64,000 nt of DNA from an uncultured Verrucomicrobiota bacterium (GTDB lineage: Bacteria > Verrucomicrobiota > Kiritimatiellia > CAIQIC01 > Lenti-01): assembly GCA_938003985.1 (NCBI GenBank), contig CALKWZ010000068.1, positions 13,534 to 77,533 on the forward strand, given 5' to 3'. Under the pieces are notes generated by a model. That model was given only the letters and a program-made list of their open reading frames with translations, ran no database searches and was not told where the DNA came from. The translations under genes were made by a program, and so were the position numbers. The number at the start of each line of letters is the position of its first letter. Positions within the stretch are counted from its first letter, which is position 1. Below are positions 43,388 to 52,303 of the stretch, in pieces.

Positions 43388-44196
43388 GCGAAAAAACCTA
43401 TCGGCGGGTCTTGACCATCGCGGGCTCGGATTGCAGCGGCGGCGCGGGCATCCAGGCCGACCTGAAGACGTTCGCGGCCAACGGCTGCTACGGGATGAGC
43501 GTGATCACGGCCCTGACGGCGCAGAACACGCAGGGCGTGGCGGCCATCCATGCGGCGCCGGTCGAATTCGTGGCGCAGCAGATCGACGCCGTGCTGGCCG
43601 ACGTCGGCGCGGACGCGGTGAAGATCGGCATGCTGTTTTCGCCGGAGCTGATCGAAACGGTGGCGCGGAAGCTCAAGGAATACCGGGTGGCGCGCATCGT
43701 GCTCGATCCGGTGATGGTGGCGCAGAGCGGCGACAAGCTGCTGCGGGACGATGCCGTCGAAGCGCTCAAGACCCACCTGATCCCGTTGGCGGAAATCGTC
43801 ACGCCCAACATTCCGGAAGCGGAAGTGCTGCTGGGGCGGAAGATGGCCGGCGCGGCGGAGATGCCGGCCGCGGCGGAAGACCTGATGCGGTTCGGGTGCC
43901 GGAACGTGCTGGTCAAGGGCGGACATCTCGAAGGCGAAGCCAGCGACGATTGCCTGTTTCTGGGCGCGGAAAAGCGCCTGGCGCGGTTGCCGGGGGCGCG
44001 GATCGAAACGCGCAACAACCACGGGACGGGCTGCACGCTGTCGTCGGCGATCGCCGCCTTCCTGGCCCGGGATTTCGAGATGGAAGAGGCCGTGCGGCGG
44101 GCGAAGGCCTACGTGGCGGCCGCCATCCAGGCCGGCGCGGCGTACCGCATCGGCCACGGGCACGGCCCCGTGCACCACTTCTGGCCGTTTTGGTAG
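43384..44196 (+). CDS. thiD: Hydroxymethylpyrimidine(phosphate) kinase (ThiD)
   Basis: ThiD phosphorylates HMP twice to HMP-PP for ThiE. The 270-aa ribokinase-fold enzyme has TIAGSDCSGGAGIQADLKTF, GMSVITALTAQNTQGV, VKIGMLFSPELIE, LDPVMVAQSGDKLL, VTPNIPEAEVLLG, VLVKGGHLEG and NNHGTGCTLSSAIAAFLA. With CytX, ThiM and ThiE it makes a complete precursor-salvage route; de novo genes (thiC, thiG) are not in the window. Confidence 0.96.
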   Translation: MSEKTYRRVLTIAGSDCSGGAGIQADLKTFAANGCYGMSVITALTAQNTQGVAAIHAAPVEFVAQQIDAVLADVGADAVKIGMLFSPELIETVARKLKEYRVARIVLDPVMVAQSGDKLLRDDAVEALKTHLIPLAEIVTPNIPEAEVLLGRKMAGAAEMPAAAEDLMRFGCRNVLVKGGHLEGEASDDCLFLGAEKRLARLPGARIETRNNHGTGCTLSSAIAAFLARDFEMEEAVRRAKAYVAAAIQAGAAYRIGHGHGPVHHFWPFW

Positions 44197-44197
44197 C

Positions 44198-44214
44198 GGC
44201 GCGCTTAGCGCGCC
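44198..44214. terminator. GC hairpin between convergent thiD and P-ATPase genes
   Basis: GGCGCGC (44198-44204) and GCGCGCC (44208-44214) flank TTA, which is the ATPase stop codon on the minus strand. There is no T-tract, so it may slow or block converging polymerases rather than act as a classic terminator. Confidence 0.4.
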
Positions 44215-46901
44215 CGGCGGCGGGCCCGTTCGAGGCGGACCACGCCGAAGGTCAGCACGCCAAGACCGGCGGTGGCCGCGAAGCCGGCGGGGGACAGCGG
44301 CTGCAACTGAAAGACGCGGGCAAGGGCGGGCACGTAGACCACCGCGAGCTGGAGCCCAAGCGTCGCGAGCGTCAATCCGACGAGTGCGGGATTGCGGCCG
44401 AACCGGAACGGCCGGCCGGCCAGGGCGCGCAGCCCCCAGGCCTGGCCGATTTGCGCGAATCCAATGGCGGAAAACAAAACGGTCTGCCATTCGCCGTGGC
44501 CCCACCCCAATCGGTTCCAGATGCCGGCGAGCAGCAAGGCGCCGCCGCAGATGAAAACGCCCATCCAGCCGACGTGGACGATCGCCGGCCGGTCGAAGAT
44601 CGGCGCGTCGGGCCGCCGCGGCGGCCGGGCCATGACGTCCGCCTCGGCGGGTTCCAGGCCCAAGCCCAGACCCATCAGGCCGTCGGTGAGCAGATTCAGC
44701 CACAGCAGATGCAGCGGCCGCAAGGCCAGGACGCCGATGCCGGCGACCGGCGCCAGCATCATCGCCAGCACCTTGCCGAGGTTGCCGCCGAAGGAATACT
44801 TGATGAACCGGACGAGGTTGTCGAAGATCGTGCGGCCTTCCTCGATGGCCGCGACGATCGTCGCGAAATTGTCGTCCAGCAGCACCATCTTGGAGGCTTC
44901 CTTGGCGACGTCGGTGCCGGCGATGCCCATGGCCACGCCGATTTCCGCGCGCTTGAGGGCGGGGGAGTCGTTGACGCCGTCGCCGGTCATCGCGACGATC
45001 TGGCCGCGCCGCTGCAGGGCGGCCACGATGCGCAGCTTGTCCTCCGGCGAAACGCGGGCGAACACGGAGATGCGGTCGATGCGTTTATCGAGTTCGGCGT
45101 CGGTCAGCGCCGCCAGTTCGGCGCCGGTCATCGCGTGGGGCGCCTCGCCGGCCGGCGGCAAATCCAGGTTGCGGGCGATGGCGGTGGCGGTGGCGGGATG
45201 GTCGCCGGTGATCATGACGGTGCGGATGCCGGCGGCATGGCTGGCGGCGATGGCGGCGCGGACGGCTTCCCGCGGCGGGTCCACCATGCCGATCAGGCCG
45301 CAGAACACGAGGTCGCTTTCGACGTCGCGGGCCTGGGCTTGGGGGCCGGGGGCGGCATGGAACCGGCGGAACGCCACGCCCAGCACGCGCATGCCGTCAT
45401 TGGCCAGCCGCTCGTTGTCGGCGAGAAACCGCCGGCGGACGTCCTCGGCCAAGGGCACGATGCGGCCCTGGTCGAGCACGTGGGTGGCCAGCTTCAGCAG
45501 GCCGTCGGGCGAGCCCTTGATGGCGGCCAGCACGGGCGTGGACAGGGCGGCGGGCAACGGATAATCGCTTTCTTCCGCGCGATGGAGCGTGGCCATCCGC
45601 TTGCGGTCGGAATCGAACGGGAATTCCGCGATGCGCGGCAGCTCCGCGCGGAGAGGTTGCGTGGCGATGCCGAAGCGTTCGGCGGCGAACAGCAGGGCCG
45701 TTTCGGTGGGGTCGCCGATCGCGCGCGGCGGCTGGCCCGATTCTTCGAAGACCAAATGGGCGTCGTTGCACAGCGTGGCGGCCAGCAGCAGGGGCACGAT
45801 CTCGTCGGCATCGGCGTTGGCCGGCAAGGCCGCGACGGGTCCGGAACCGTCCAAAGGCATGTCGCGACGGAGCGTATGCAGCCGGACGACCGTCATCCGG
45901 TTTTCCGTCAGCGTGCCGGTCTTGTCGGTGCAGATGACGGTGACGGAACCCAGGGTTTCGACGGCCGGCAGCTTGCGGATCAAGGCGTGGCGCTTGAGCA
46001 TCCGGCGGCCGCCCAGCGCCAGCGTGGCGGTGATGACGGCCGGCAGGCCTTCGGGCACCACGGCGACGAGCAGGCTGACGGCGGTCAGCAACGTTTCGCC
46101 GAAGGCTAAGCCGCGGGATAGCCCGATCGCGAGCAGAACCAGCGCCGCGCCCAGGCCGGCGATGGACAGGTGCTTGCCGACCTGCGCCAGCTTGCGCTGG
46201 AGCGGCGTGCGGCCTTCCGGCACGCCTTGGATCATGCCGGCGATCTTGCCCAGTTCCGTGCGCATGCCGGTGGCCACGACGACGCCGCTGCCCCGGCCCT
46301 GGGCGATGAGGGTGCCCATGAACGCGAGATTCGTGCGGTCGCCCAGCGGCAGGGCCTCGGCGGACAACGCCTCGGTTTGTTTCCGGACCGCTTCCGCTTC
46401 GCCCGTGAGCGCGGCTTCCATCGCTCCGAGCTGGACGGCGTCGAGCAGGCGCAGATCGGCGGGCACGACGTTGCCGGCTTCGAGCCGGACGACGTCGCCG
46501 GGTACCAGTTCCCGCGCGGGGAGTTCCTGCAGTTCGCCGTCGCGGCGGACGCGGACGCTCGGACTGGCCAGTTGTTTCAAGGCGGCCATGGCCTTTTCCG
46601 CGCGGTATTCCTGGATGAAGCCCAGCACCCCGAACAGGACGACGATGGCCAAAATGGCGACGGCTTCGGTGACGTCGCCGAGAAACAGGGACAAAACCGC
46701 CGCGCCGACGAGGATGAGGATCATGGGCTCGACGAACTGGGCGAGCAACATCCGCCAGGCCGGCCGGGAGATGGTTTCCCGCAATTCATTGGGACCGTGG
46801 ACGGCGCGCCGGGCGTGGGCTTCGGCGGTGGAAAGTCCTTCGGGCGCGGAGTCCAGATTGGCGAGGACTTCGGCGGCGGTCTGCGCGTGCGGTACCTTCA
46901 T
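44205..46901 (-). CDS. P2-type cation-transporting ATPase (Ca2+-ATPase-like)
   Basis: An 898-aa inner-membrane pump. It has the cation-ATPase N-terminal domain (GLSTAEAHARRAVHGPNEL), actuator TGEAEAVRK, the membrane motif VAVVPEGLPAVI of Ca2+/Na+-type pumps, the phosphorylated aspartate in ICTDKTGTLTENRM (about 326), nucleotide-binding KGSPDGLL and the hinge MTGDGVNDSPALKRAEIGVAMG (about 640), plus a C-terminal four-helix part. The PEGLP form and full length point to a SERCA/PMR1-like Ca2+ exporter, though Na+ or K+ relatives cannot be excluded. Single gene, convergent with thiD. Confidence 0.92.
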   Translation of the reverse strand: MKVPHAQTAAEVLANLDSAPEGLSTAEAHARRAVHGPNELRETISRPAWRMLLAQFVEPMILILVGAAVLSLFLGDVTEAVAILAIVVLFGVLGFIQEYRAEKAMAALKQLASPSVRVRRDGELQELPARELVPGDVVRLEAGNVVPADLRLLDAVQLGAMEAALTGEAEAVRKQTEALSAEALPLGDRTNLAFMGTLIAQGRGSGVVVATGMRTELGKIAGMIQGVPEGRTPLQRKLAQVGKHLSIAGLGAALVLLAIGLSRGLAFGETLLTAVSLLVAVVPEGLPAVITATLALGGRRMLKRHALIRKLPAVETLGSVTVICTDKTGTLTENRMTVVRLHTLRRDMPLDGSGPVAALPANADADEIVPLLLAATLCNDAHLVFEESGQPPRAIGDPTETALLFAAERFGIATQPLRAELPRIAEFPFDSDRKRMATLHRAEESDYPLPAALSTPVLAAIKGSPDGLLKLATHVLDQGRIVPLAEDVRRRFLADNERLANDGMRVLGVAFRRFHAAPGPQAQARDVESDLVFCGLIGMVDPPREAVRAAIAASHAAGIRTVMITGDHPATATAIARNLDLPPAGEAPHAMTGAELAALTDAELDKRIDRISVFARVSPEDKLRIVAALQRRGQIVAMTGDGVNDSPALKRAEIGVAMGIAGTDVAKEASKMVLLDDNFATIVAAIEEGRTIFDNLVRFIKYSFGGNLGKVLAMMLAPVAGIGVLALRPLHLLWLNLLTDGLMGLGLGLEPAEADVMARPPRRPDAPIFDRPAIVHVGWMGVFICGGALLLAGIWNRLGWGHGEWQTVLFSAIGFAQIGQAWGLRALAGRPFRFGRNPALVGLTLATLGLQLAVVYVPALARVFQLQPLSPAGFAATAGLGVLTFGVVRLERARRRAR

Positions 46902-46961
46902 GCGGCGGTTTTCCCTATGTGAAAAAAGCGCCTTGCGGCGCCGGGGACGTTGAACGGAAAT

Positions 46962-47036
46962 TGGAGGCGCGGATCGGGATCGAACCGATGCATAAGGATT
47001 TTGCAGACCCTCGCCTTACCACTTGGCTACCGCGCC
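46962..47036 (-). tRNA. tRNA-Cys (anticodon GCA)
   Basis: A 75-base tRNA on the minus strand with encoded CCA. Acceptor GGCGCGG/CCGCGCC, discriminator U as in tRNA-Cys, T-loop TTCGATC, anticodon loop CTGCAAA with GCA (complement of 47002-47004). Confidence 0.96.
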
Positions 47037-47104
47037 ATTCAAGTCGGGGGGAAAGATAGCGGGGGAACCGCGGACTGTCAACCCGGCGGCGGGGAAAACC
47101 GCCG

Positions 47105-47132
47105 TTGACGCGGCCCCGCTGCCCGTGATACA
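47105..47132 (+). promoter_or_regulatory. Probable promoter of tRNA-Pro
   Basis: TTGACG (47105-47110), 16-bp spacer, GATACA (47127-47132), 25 bases before the tRNA. Confidence 0.5.
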
Positions 47133-47156
47133 TCCACAAGACCAATCGCCTCAGGT

Positions 47157-47233
47157 CGGGGCGTAGCGCAGACTGGTAGCGCGTTTGCTTGGGGTGCAAA
47201 AGGTCCCGGGTTCAAATCCCGGCGCCCCGACCA
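47157..47233 (+). tRNA. tRNA-Pro (anticodon GGG)
   Basis: A 77-base tRNA with encoded CCA. Acceptor CGGGGCG/CGCCCCG, anticodon stem TTTGC/GCAAA with loop TTGGGGT (anticodon GGG), T-arm CCGGGTTCAAATCCCGG. The S1/P1 nuclease start lies only 25 bases downstream, so both may share a transcript. Confidence 0.96.
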
Positions 47234-47257
47234 CTTTTGCGACAACCGGAGAGCCCC

Positions 47258-48208
47258 ATGATCGCACCGTTCAAATCCCTCCTAGGCGCCGCCGTTGCGG
47301 GACTGCTGCTGGCCGGCCCGGCCGGCGCGTGGGGCCCCGAAGGCCACGAGATCGTCGCCGAAATCGCGCTGTATTATCTCACGCCCATCGCGCGGGCGGC
47401 CGTGGACGACGTCCTCGGCGAATACAAACTGGGCGACTACGACGTGGCGAGCTGGCCGGACTCGATCCGGGGCGAAAAGGAATACGACCGGCGCTATCCC
47501 GGCAACGGCCGCTGGCACTTCATCGATTTCGACACCCGCCAGCGCTACGACGAGAAATTCAAGCTGGAGGTTTCGGAGGACGGCCACGACGTCGTCACCC
47601 AGATCCTGCGCTGGCGCGACGATCTCCGCGGCGGCCAGCTCCGGGGCGGCCGGCGGCTCGACGCCTTGCGTTTTCTCGTCCATTTCGTTGGCGACGTGCA
47701 TCAGCCCCTGCACTGCGCCTTCCGCTACGGCGACATGGGCGGCAACATGCTGCCGGTCCATTCCTTTGCCGGGCGGAACCATGCGTTCGACAGCGCCAAC
47801 GAACTGGACTATGCGCCCAGCCTGCACAGCGTCTGGGACGAGAATCTCGTCTACGAACTCGTCGCCAACCGCCGGACGAAAGACGTCGTTCGGGAACTCC
47901 AGCGCGAAATCACTCCGGACCAGGTGCGCGGCTGGATGCACGACGACGTGTTGCGCTGGGCCAACGACAGCTATTGGCTTGCGCGGAAAAAAGCCTACCG
48001 CTGGAGCAACGGCGAAAATCTGCCTTTCAAATGGTCCGGGCCCGGCATGGATCTGACGGGCGCCAACTACATCGATGGCCAGATCCCCGTCGTGCGGGAG
48101 CAGTTGCAGAAAGCCGGCGTGCGCTTGGCCGGTTTGCTCAACAGCGCTTTCGATCCCGATTGGCGGCCCCCGCGGCGCGAGACCCTCGCGCAGAAGGAGA
48201 AACCATGA
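47258..48208 (+). CDS. Secreted S1/P1-type nuclease
   Basis: A 316-aa zinc-dependent, single-strand-preferring nuclease/phosphatase family member. The signal peptide (about 1-22) ends AGA and the mature chain begins at or near WGPEGHEIVAEIAL, where the first Trp and His are metal ligands. Other ligands lie in RWHFIDF, LVHFVGDVHQPLHCA and SLHSVWDENLV. It likely scavenges nucleotides from extracellular nucleic acid. The frame is open through the tRNA; the ATG at 47258 gives the signal peptide. The next gene overlaps its stop (ATGA). Confidence 0.92.
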   Translation: MIAPFKSLLGAAVAGLLLAGPAGAWGPEGHEIVAEIALYYLTPIARAAVDDVLGEYKLGDYDVASWPDSIRGEKEYDRRYPGNGRWHFIDFDTRQRYDEKFKLEVSEDGHDVVTQILRWRDDLRGGQLRGGRRLDALRFLVHFVGDVHQPLHCAFRYGDMGGNMLPVHSFAGRNHAFDSANELDYAPSLHSVWDENLVYELVANRRTKDVVRELQREITPDQVRGWMHDDVLRWANDSYWLARKKAYRWSNGENLPFKWSGPGMDLTGANYIDGQIPVVREQLQKAGVRLAGLLNSAFDPDWRPPRRETLAQKEKP

Positions 48209-48660
48209 AGCGCTGGATTGCATCGGCGGTGATTCTGGCGGGGCTGGCGGCGGCGGCTTTTTGGTGCGCCGGCCACCACGTGGTGCGGACGGACCAGGGC
48301 GTGCTCGTGGTGGCCAAGCGCTATCTGGCGGCCGCCGACACGTTCGCGGACGTGCGGGCGTGGGCGTCCGTTGATTTTGACGGGCATCCCGACTTGAAAG
48401 CCGCGCTCGTTTCCGGCGGCTACGAAGATCTGTTGGCGGACCTGAAGGCCCGCGAACGCCAGGCGGCGCTGGACGACCTGAAAAACCGCGCCGCCGGCAT
48501 GGCCCGCGACGTGGCCGGCCAAGTTGCGGCGAAGGCGGAAGAAGTGGCGGGGGCCGTTTCCCAGACCGCGACCGAAGTGGCGGGCCAGGTGGCGCAAAAG
48601 GCCGAGGACGTGGCCGCGCAGGTTTCCGAGAAGATCGACGAAACGCTGGCCGGGGAATAG
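48205..48660 (+). CDS. Membrane-anchored protein with Ala/Val amphipathic repeats
   Basis: A 151-aa protein with an N-terminal signal anchor (about 4-23), a small globular part (HHVVRTDQGVLVVAKRYLAA) and a C-terminal helical repeat of about 11 residues (AAKAEEVAGAVSQTATEVA and similar, about 105-148) as in apolipoprotein/LEA-like helices. It is translationally coupled to the S1/P1 nuclease gene. No family recognised. Such helices often bind membranes, an inference only. Confidence 0.6.
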   Translation: MKRWIASAVILAGLAAAAFWCAGHHVVRTDQGVLVVAKRYLAAADTFADVRAWASVDFDGHPDLKAALVSGGYEDLLADLKARERQAALDDLKNRAAGMARDVAGQVAAKAEEVAGAVSQTATEVAGQVAQKAEDVAAQVSEKIDETLAGE

Positions 48661-48663
48661 CCG

Positions 48664-49455
48664 TCAGCCCAGCAGGCGGACCGCATTGCCGCCGAGCGCC
48701 GCGGCCAAGAAGTCCTCGGGCAGACCGAGCGCGCGCCAGCGGGCGAGTTCGGCGGCCTGGTCGCTCCACGGGCTGTCGGTGCCGAACAGGATGCGGTCGG
48801 CGGGGTGGGCCAGGATCATCGCGCGGGCTTCGGCCACCGGCATTTCGTGGAGGCAGAACGAGGTCTCGATGAAAACCGGCTGTCCGATCAGATGTTTCCG
48901 CGATTCCTCCCAGTCGCGCCAGCCGCCCAGATGCGTGGCCACGAATTTCAGGGTGGGAAAGGTGTCGATGACGCGCCGCACGCGGACGGGATCGGCGACG
49001 CGGTCGAACGGATAGGCCATGTCGAAGCCGGTATGGAAGACGGCGAACAGGCCGCGCGCGGCGAGGCGTTCGTAGAGGGGGAACATCCGCTCGTCGTCGA
49101 TCGTGAAGCGCTGGTAGTAGGGGTGCAACTTGACGCCCTTGAAGCCTTCGGCGGCGGTTTCGTCGGCGTGGACGAGCGCTTCGGGATCGTCGGGGTGGAT
49201 CGAGAGCAGCATTTCGAGCCGTGGGTGGGTCGCGCGGACTTCGCGCGCCCAGCGGCGGATGCCGTCGAAGTGCGACGGCTTGGTCGCGATGGGGCAGACG
49301 ACGGAGCGGGCGATGCCGGCGCGGTCCATCGAGGCCAGCAAGCCGGACGCGCGCCCATCGGTGAACGCCTGGATGTTGCCCTCGTTTTCGAGGAACGGGA
49401 TGGCCTTGGCGGCCAGGCTGTCCTCGAAGGCGTGGGTGTGGAAATCGATGATCAT
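48664..49455 (-). CDS. Amidohydrolase-family metal-dependent hydrolase
   Basis: A 263-aa TIM-barrel hydrolase (amidohydrolase-2 type). The N-terminal IIDFHTHAF gives the HxH metal site; KLHPYYQRF, FHTGFD, VATHLGGW and FGTDSPWSD give the remaining ligands. Substrate is unknown; relatives include decarboxylases and lactonases. The ATG at 49455 is used because the upstream 9 codons lie in repeat DNA. It converges on the upstream gene with a 3-bp gap. Confidence 0.82.
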   Translation of the reverse strand: MIIDFHTHAFEDSLAAKAIPFLENEGNIQAFTDGRASGLLASMDRAGIARSVVCPIATKPSHFDGIRRWAREVRATHPRLEMLLSIHPDDPEALVHADETAAEGFKGVKLHPYYQRFTIDDERMFPLYERLAARGLFAVFHTGFDMAYPFDRVADPVRVRRVIDTFPTLKFVATHLGGWRDWEESRKHLIGQPVFIETSFCLHEMPVAEARAMILAHPADRILFGTDSPWSDQAAELARWRALGLPEDFLAAALGGNAVRLLG

Positions 49456-49463
49456 GGGAAGAA

Positions 49464-49592
49464 AGTATTCAGGAGTCGGCATTCAGGATTCAGAATGAGA
49501 GTCCGATGGATGAGCTCGGTCAGCTCTGCCAAATCCAAGTCTTTGATCCTGTCCTCCATTCTGACGGCTGAATCCTGAATTCTGAATTCTCC
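49464..49592. repeat. Palindromic heptamer repeat, copy 1
   Basis: Left arm 49464-49497 and right arm 49557-49592 are built from degenerate ATTCAGG/TCAGAAT and CCTGAAT/ATTCTGA units and can pair into a large hairpin. The same family occurs at 50422-50504 and 52236-52303. Confidence 0.75.
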
Positions 49593-49595
49593 GTT

Positions 49596-50366
49596 TTATT
49601 TCGGCAATCGCGGCGGGCGGGCGGCGAGGGCGTCGATGGCGGCGTGCTCGGTGTGGTCGAGGCCGATGGGCGAGAGCGAGACGTAGCCCTGGCGCAGGGC
49701 TTCGAGATCGGTGCCGTTCGCGTCGCCCTTTTCGTAGAGTTCGCCGGTCATCCAGTAGTAGGGGTTGCCCCACGGGTCTTCGCGGCGCTCGTATTTTTCC
49801 ACGAAGCGGGATGAACCCATGCGCGTGATGCGCAGGCCGGCCAGTTTTTCGTAGGGCAGGTTCGGGATGTTCACGTTCCAGAAGATGTCGGGCGCGATGC
49901 GCAGTTGGCCGGAAACCACCTGTTCGACGAGCGCGCGGCTGACGCGCGCCGCCGTGTCCCAGTTGGGTTCGCTGAAGGTGTCCAGCGAAAGCGCCATGGA
50001 GGGGATGCCCATGATCGGGCCTTCCGTGGCGGCGGACACGGTGCCGGAATACAGCACGCTGATGCCGGCGTTGGGGCCGAGGTTGATGCCGCTCAGAATG
50101 AGGTCCGGCGGCGGATCGATCAGGAGGCTGATGGCCAGCTTGACGCAATCGGCCGGAGTGCCGCTGACGGCGGTGCCGAAATGCGGGCCGCCCGGCGGCC
50201 AGGAGCGCGCGTGCAGCGGCTTGGTCAGCGTAATGCCGTGGCTGATGGCGGAGCGCTCGCCGTCCGGAGCGACGACGTGGATCTCGCCGAGGTCCTTGAC
50301 CGCGTCGTGGAGGGCGTGGATGCCGGGGGCGTAGATGCCGTCGTCGTTGGAGAGGAGGATTCTCAT
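49596..50366 (-). CDS. surE: 5'/3'-nucleotidase SurE
   Basis: SurE dephosphorylates nucleoside monophosphates and short polyphosphates. The 256-aa protein starts MRILLSNDDGIYAPGI (metal-binding Asp-Asp), continues VVAPDGERSAISHGITL, GTPADCVKLAI and LSGINLGPNAGISVLYSGTV, all family signatures. GGAGG precedes the ATG at 50366. It sits between two copies of the palindromic heptamer repeat. Confidence 0.95.
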   Translation of the reverse strand: MRILLSNDDGIYAPGIHALHDAVKDLGEIHVVAPDGERSAISHGITLTKPLHARSWPPGGPHFGTAVSGTPADCVKLAISLLIDPPPDLILSGINLGPNAGISVLYSGTVSAATEGPIMGIPSMALSLDTFSEPNWDTAARVSRALVEQVVSGQLRIAPDIFWNVNIPNLPYEKLAGLRITRMGSSRFVEKYERREDPWGNPYYWMTGELYEKGDANGTDLEALRQGYVSLSPIGLDHTEHAAIDALAARPPRLPK

Positions 50367-50383
50367 GGCACGGAATGATGCCC

Positions 50384-50412
50384 GAATGTCCAACGTCCAA
50401 CAAGGAATATCC
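50384..50412. repeat. CCAACGT-type heptamer repeat
   Basis: Heptamers CCAACGT, CCAACAA and GGAATAT in register (50390-50410). A longer array of the same units lies at 60654-60688. Confidence 0.6.
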
Positions 50413-50421
50413 AGTCGAAGC

Positions 50422-50504
50422 AGTATTCAGGAGTCAGGAGTCAGAATTCAGAATGGGAAGCCTTCCGATCTGATTCTGAATCCTGAATCCTGAATTCTGA
50501 ATCC
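50422..50504. repeat. Palindromic heptamer repeat, copy 2
   Basis: AGTATTCAGGAGTCAGGAG and following units, then the inverse CTGAATCCTGAATCCTGAA. The left arm (from 50422) is identical over about 34 bases to the reverse complement of the right arm of copy 3. Confidence 0.78.
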
Positions 50505-50509
50505 TTGGC

Positions 50510-52033
50510 TTACGACACCTGGACGACGACCGCCGCGAACGGCGGCAGGACGTCGCCGGGTTCGAGCGCGCCGTAGAGGGGCTCGCCGACGAACAGGCTG
50601 GGAGCGCGGGTCAGCTTGCGCGGCTCGGGGCCGAGATTGACGGCGCAGCGGACAAGCTGGCGGCCCAGCTTGCGGTCGAAGGCGACGACGGTGCGCGCCG
50701 GTGCGGGGGCCTCTTCGCCGACGTCGAGCACGGCGCAGGCGCCGGCCGTGAGCGGACGGTGCTTTTTGCGCAGGGCGACGAGTTCCTTGAAGAACTGGTA
50801 CCAATGCTGGCGGGCGTCGAGGCCGCGGTCGAAAAGGTTCCCTTCGAGTTCGACGCCTTCCTGGTGGCGTTCGCGGCCGTCGGCGCCGACGATGCGGCGG
50901 CCTTTGTCGCACGGCTGGCAGCGGGCATGGATGGAGGGGCGGTCGAGGGCTCCGAATTCCTCGCCGGTGAGCAGGAACGGCAGCGTGCGCGGCGCGAGGA
51001 ACGCCAGGGCGTTCATGGCGCGGAAGCCGCCGGGCCCGAAGCGGTAGAGGCCGCGGCCTTCGTCGTGGTTGTCGGTGTAGCGCGCGGTGAAATGCGGGCC
51101 GGGGAATTTCGACGCGGCCTCTTCGTACTGCATCAGGACGCGCCCGGCGGCGGCGGCGATCCCGCCGTCCTGCCAGGCTTCGAGGATGGCGTGGAAGCCG
51201 TGGTTGTGCTGGGCGTCGCCCGAGAGGCGGAGGAGGGAATTCCCGGCCTCGTCGACGGCGTAGGCGTACTGGCAGAGCTTGTAGAAATCGTCGTCGTAGG
51301 CGGCGTCCATGCCGCGCGCGAAGAGGTCGAGGTTGTTGTCGAACCCGTAGCATTCGGCCATGAAGAGCAGGTCGCGCTTGGGATGGCGCGCGCGCAGGAT
51401 GGGGAGCGCCTCGTCCCAGAAGGACTTGTCGTTGATGAAGTGCGCCATGTCGAGGCGGAAGCCGTCGATGCCGTCGGGGCGGCCGTCTTCGTCCGAGCCG
51501 AGGACGGAGAGCCAGTGGTCGTAGACCTGGATCATCGCCTGGCGCAGGGCGGGGTTCGTGTAGTCGAGCTTGGCGGTGTCGGACCAGTCGCAGTCGAAGA
51601 ACGCGGAGCCGTCGGCGGCCTGGACGTAGTAATCGGGGTGTTCCGTCATCCACACGTGGTCGCGCGCGGTGTGGTTGGGGGTGATGTCGAAGATGACCTT
51701 GAGCTTCAGGGCGTGCGCGCGGCGGATCAGCGCCAGGATTTCGGCCTTGGAGCCGTATTCGGGTTCGACGGCGATGAAGTCGCGCGAGGCGTAGGGCGAA
51801 CCGATGCCCTTGCGGGCGAAGTGGCCGATGGGATAGGGCGGCAGCAGATAGACGACGTTGAAGCCGAGGCGGCGCAGGCGCGGCAGGTGCTTCGTCAGGT
51901 AGGCGAGAGGCGATTCGGCGAGGGGTTTTTCGCTGGCGGCCTCGACGGCGTTGCGGGGCTCGCGCGCGGCGAGCGAGCGGAGATTGACCTGGTAGAGGAT
52001 CGCGGACGACAGCCAAGAGGGGGTGGTTTTCAT
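50510..52033 (-). CDS. Alpha-amylase-family glycosidase (GH13)
   Basis: A 507-aa GH13 enzyme without a signal peptide, so intracellular. Barrel motifs: FNVVYLLPPYPIG, FDITPNHTARDH, the nucleophile Asp195 in GIDGFRLDMAHF, acid/base Glu227 in FMAECYGFDN and TDNHDEGR at about 320-327. The C-terminal beta-domain is complete. It probably acts on alpha-glucans or short maltosides, possibly glycogen made via GlgB. The subfamily cannot be fixed by eye (amylase, trehalose-type or sucrose-type). Confidence 0.88.
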   Translation of the reverse strand: MKTTPSWLSSAILYQVNLRSLAAREPRNAVEAASEKPLAESPLAYLTKHLPRLRRLGFNVVYLLPPYPIGHFARKGIGSPYASRDFIAVEPEYGSKAEILALIRRAHALKLKVIFDITPNHTARDHVWMTEHPDYYVQAADGSAFFDCDWSDTAKLDYTNPALRQAMIQVYDHWLSVLGSDEDGRPDGIDGFRLDMAHFINDKSFWDEALPILRARHPKRDLLFMAECYGFDNNLDLFARGMDAAYDDDFYKLCQYAYAVDEAGNSLLRLSGDAQHNHGFHAILEAWQDGGIAAAAGRVLMQYEEAASKFPGPHFTARYTDNHDEGRGLYRFGPGGFRAMNALAFLAPRTLPFLLTGEEFGALDRPSIHARCQPCDKGRRIVGADGRERHQEGVELEGNLFDRGLDARQHWYQFFKELVALRKKHRPLTAGACAVLDVGEEAPAPARTVVAFDRKLGRQLVRCAVNLGPEPRKLTRAPSLFVGEPLYGALEPGDVLPPFAAVVVQVS

Positions 52034-52098
52034 GGCGGCGCATTGTAGCGGCGGGCGGCGGCCGGCGCAAGCGGTCCGGCGCGGCCGCGCCTTGCCCG

Positions 52099-52127
52099 TT
52101 GCGGAGCCCCGCCCGTTGCGCTACTCT
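52099..52127 (+). promoter_or_regulatory. Probable promoter of tRNA-Arg
   Basis: TTGCGG (52099-52104), 17-bp spacer, TACTCT (52122-52127), 13 bases before the tRNA. Confidence 0.5.
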
Positions 52128-52140
52128 CCCTGCCGGAAAA

Positions 52141-52217
<77 letters not shown>

Positions 52218-52235
52218 AGTTTCAGGGGGCGGGAG

Positions 52236-52303
52236 ACAGGATTCAGGGATCAGAGTTCACGATCGACATTCTGAATTCTGACTCCTGACTCCTGAATACT
52301 TCC
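52236..52303. repeat. Palindromic heptamer repeat, copy 3
   Basis: Degenerate ACAGGATTCAGGGATCAGAG arm, then CATTCTGAATTCTGACTCCT and continuing units; it abuts the stop codon of the radical SAM gene. Confidence 0.75.
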
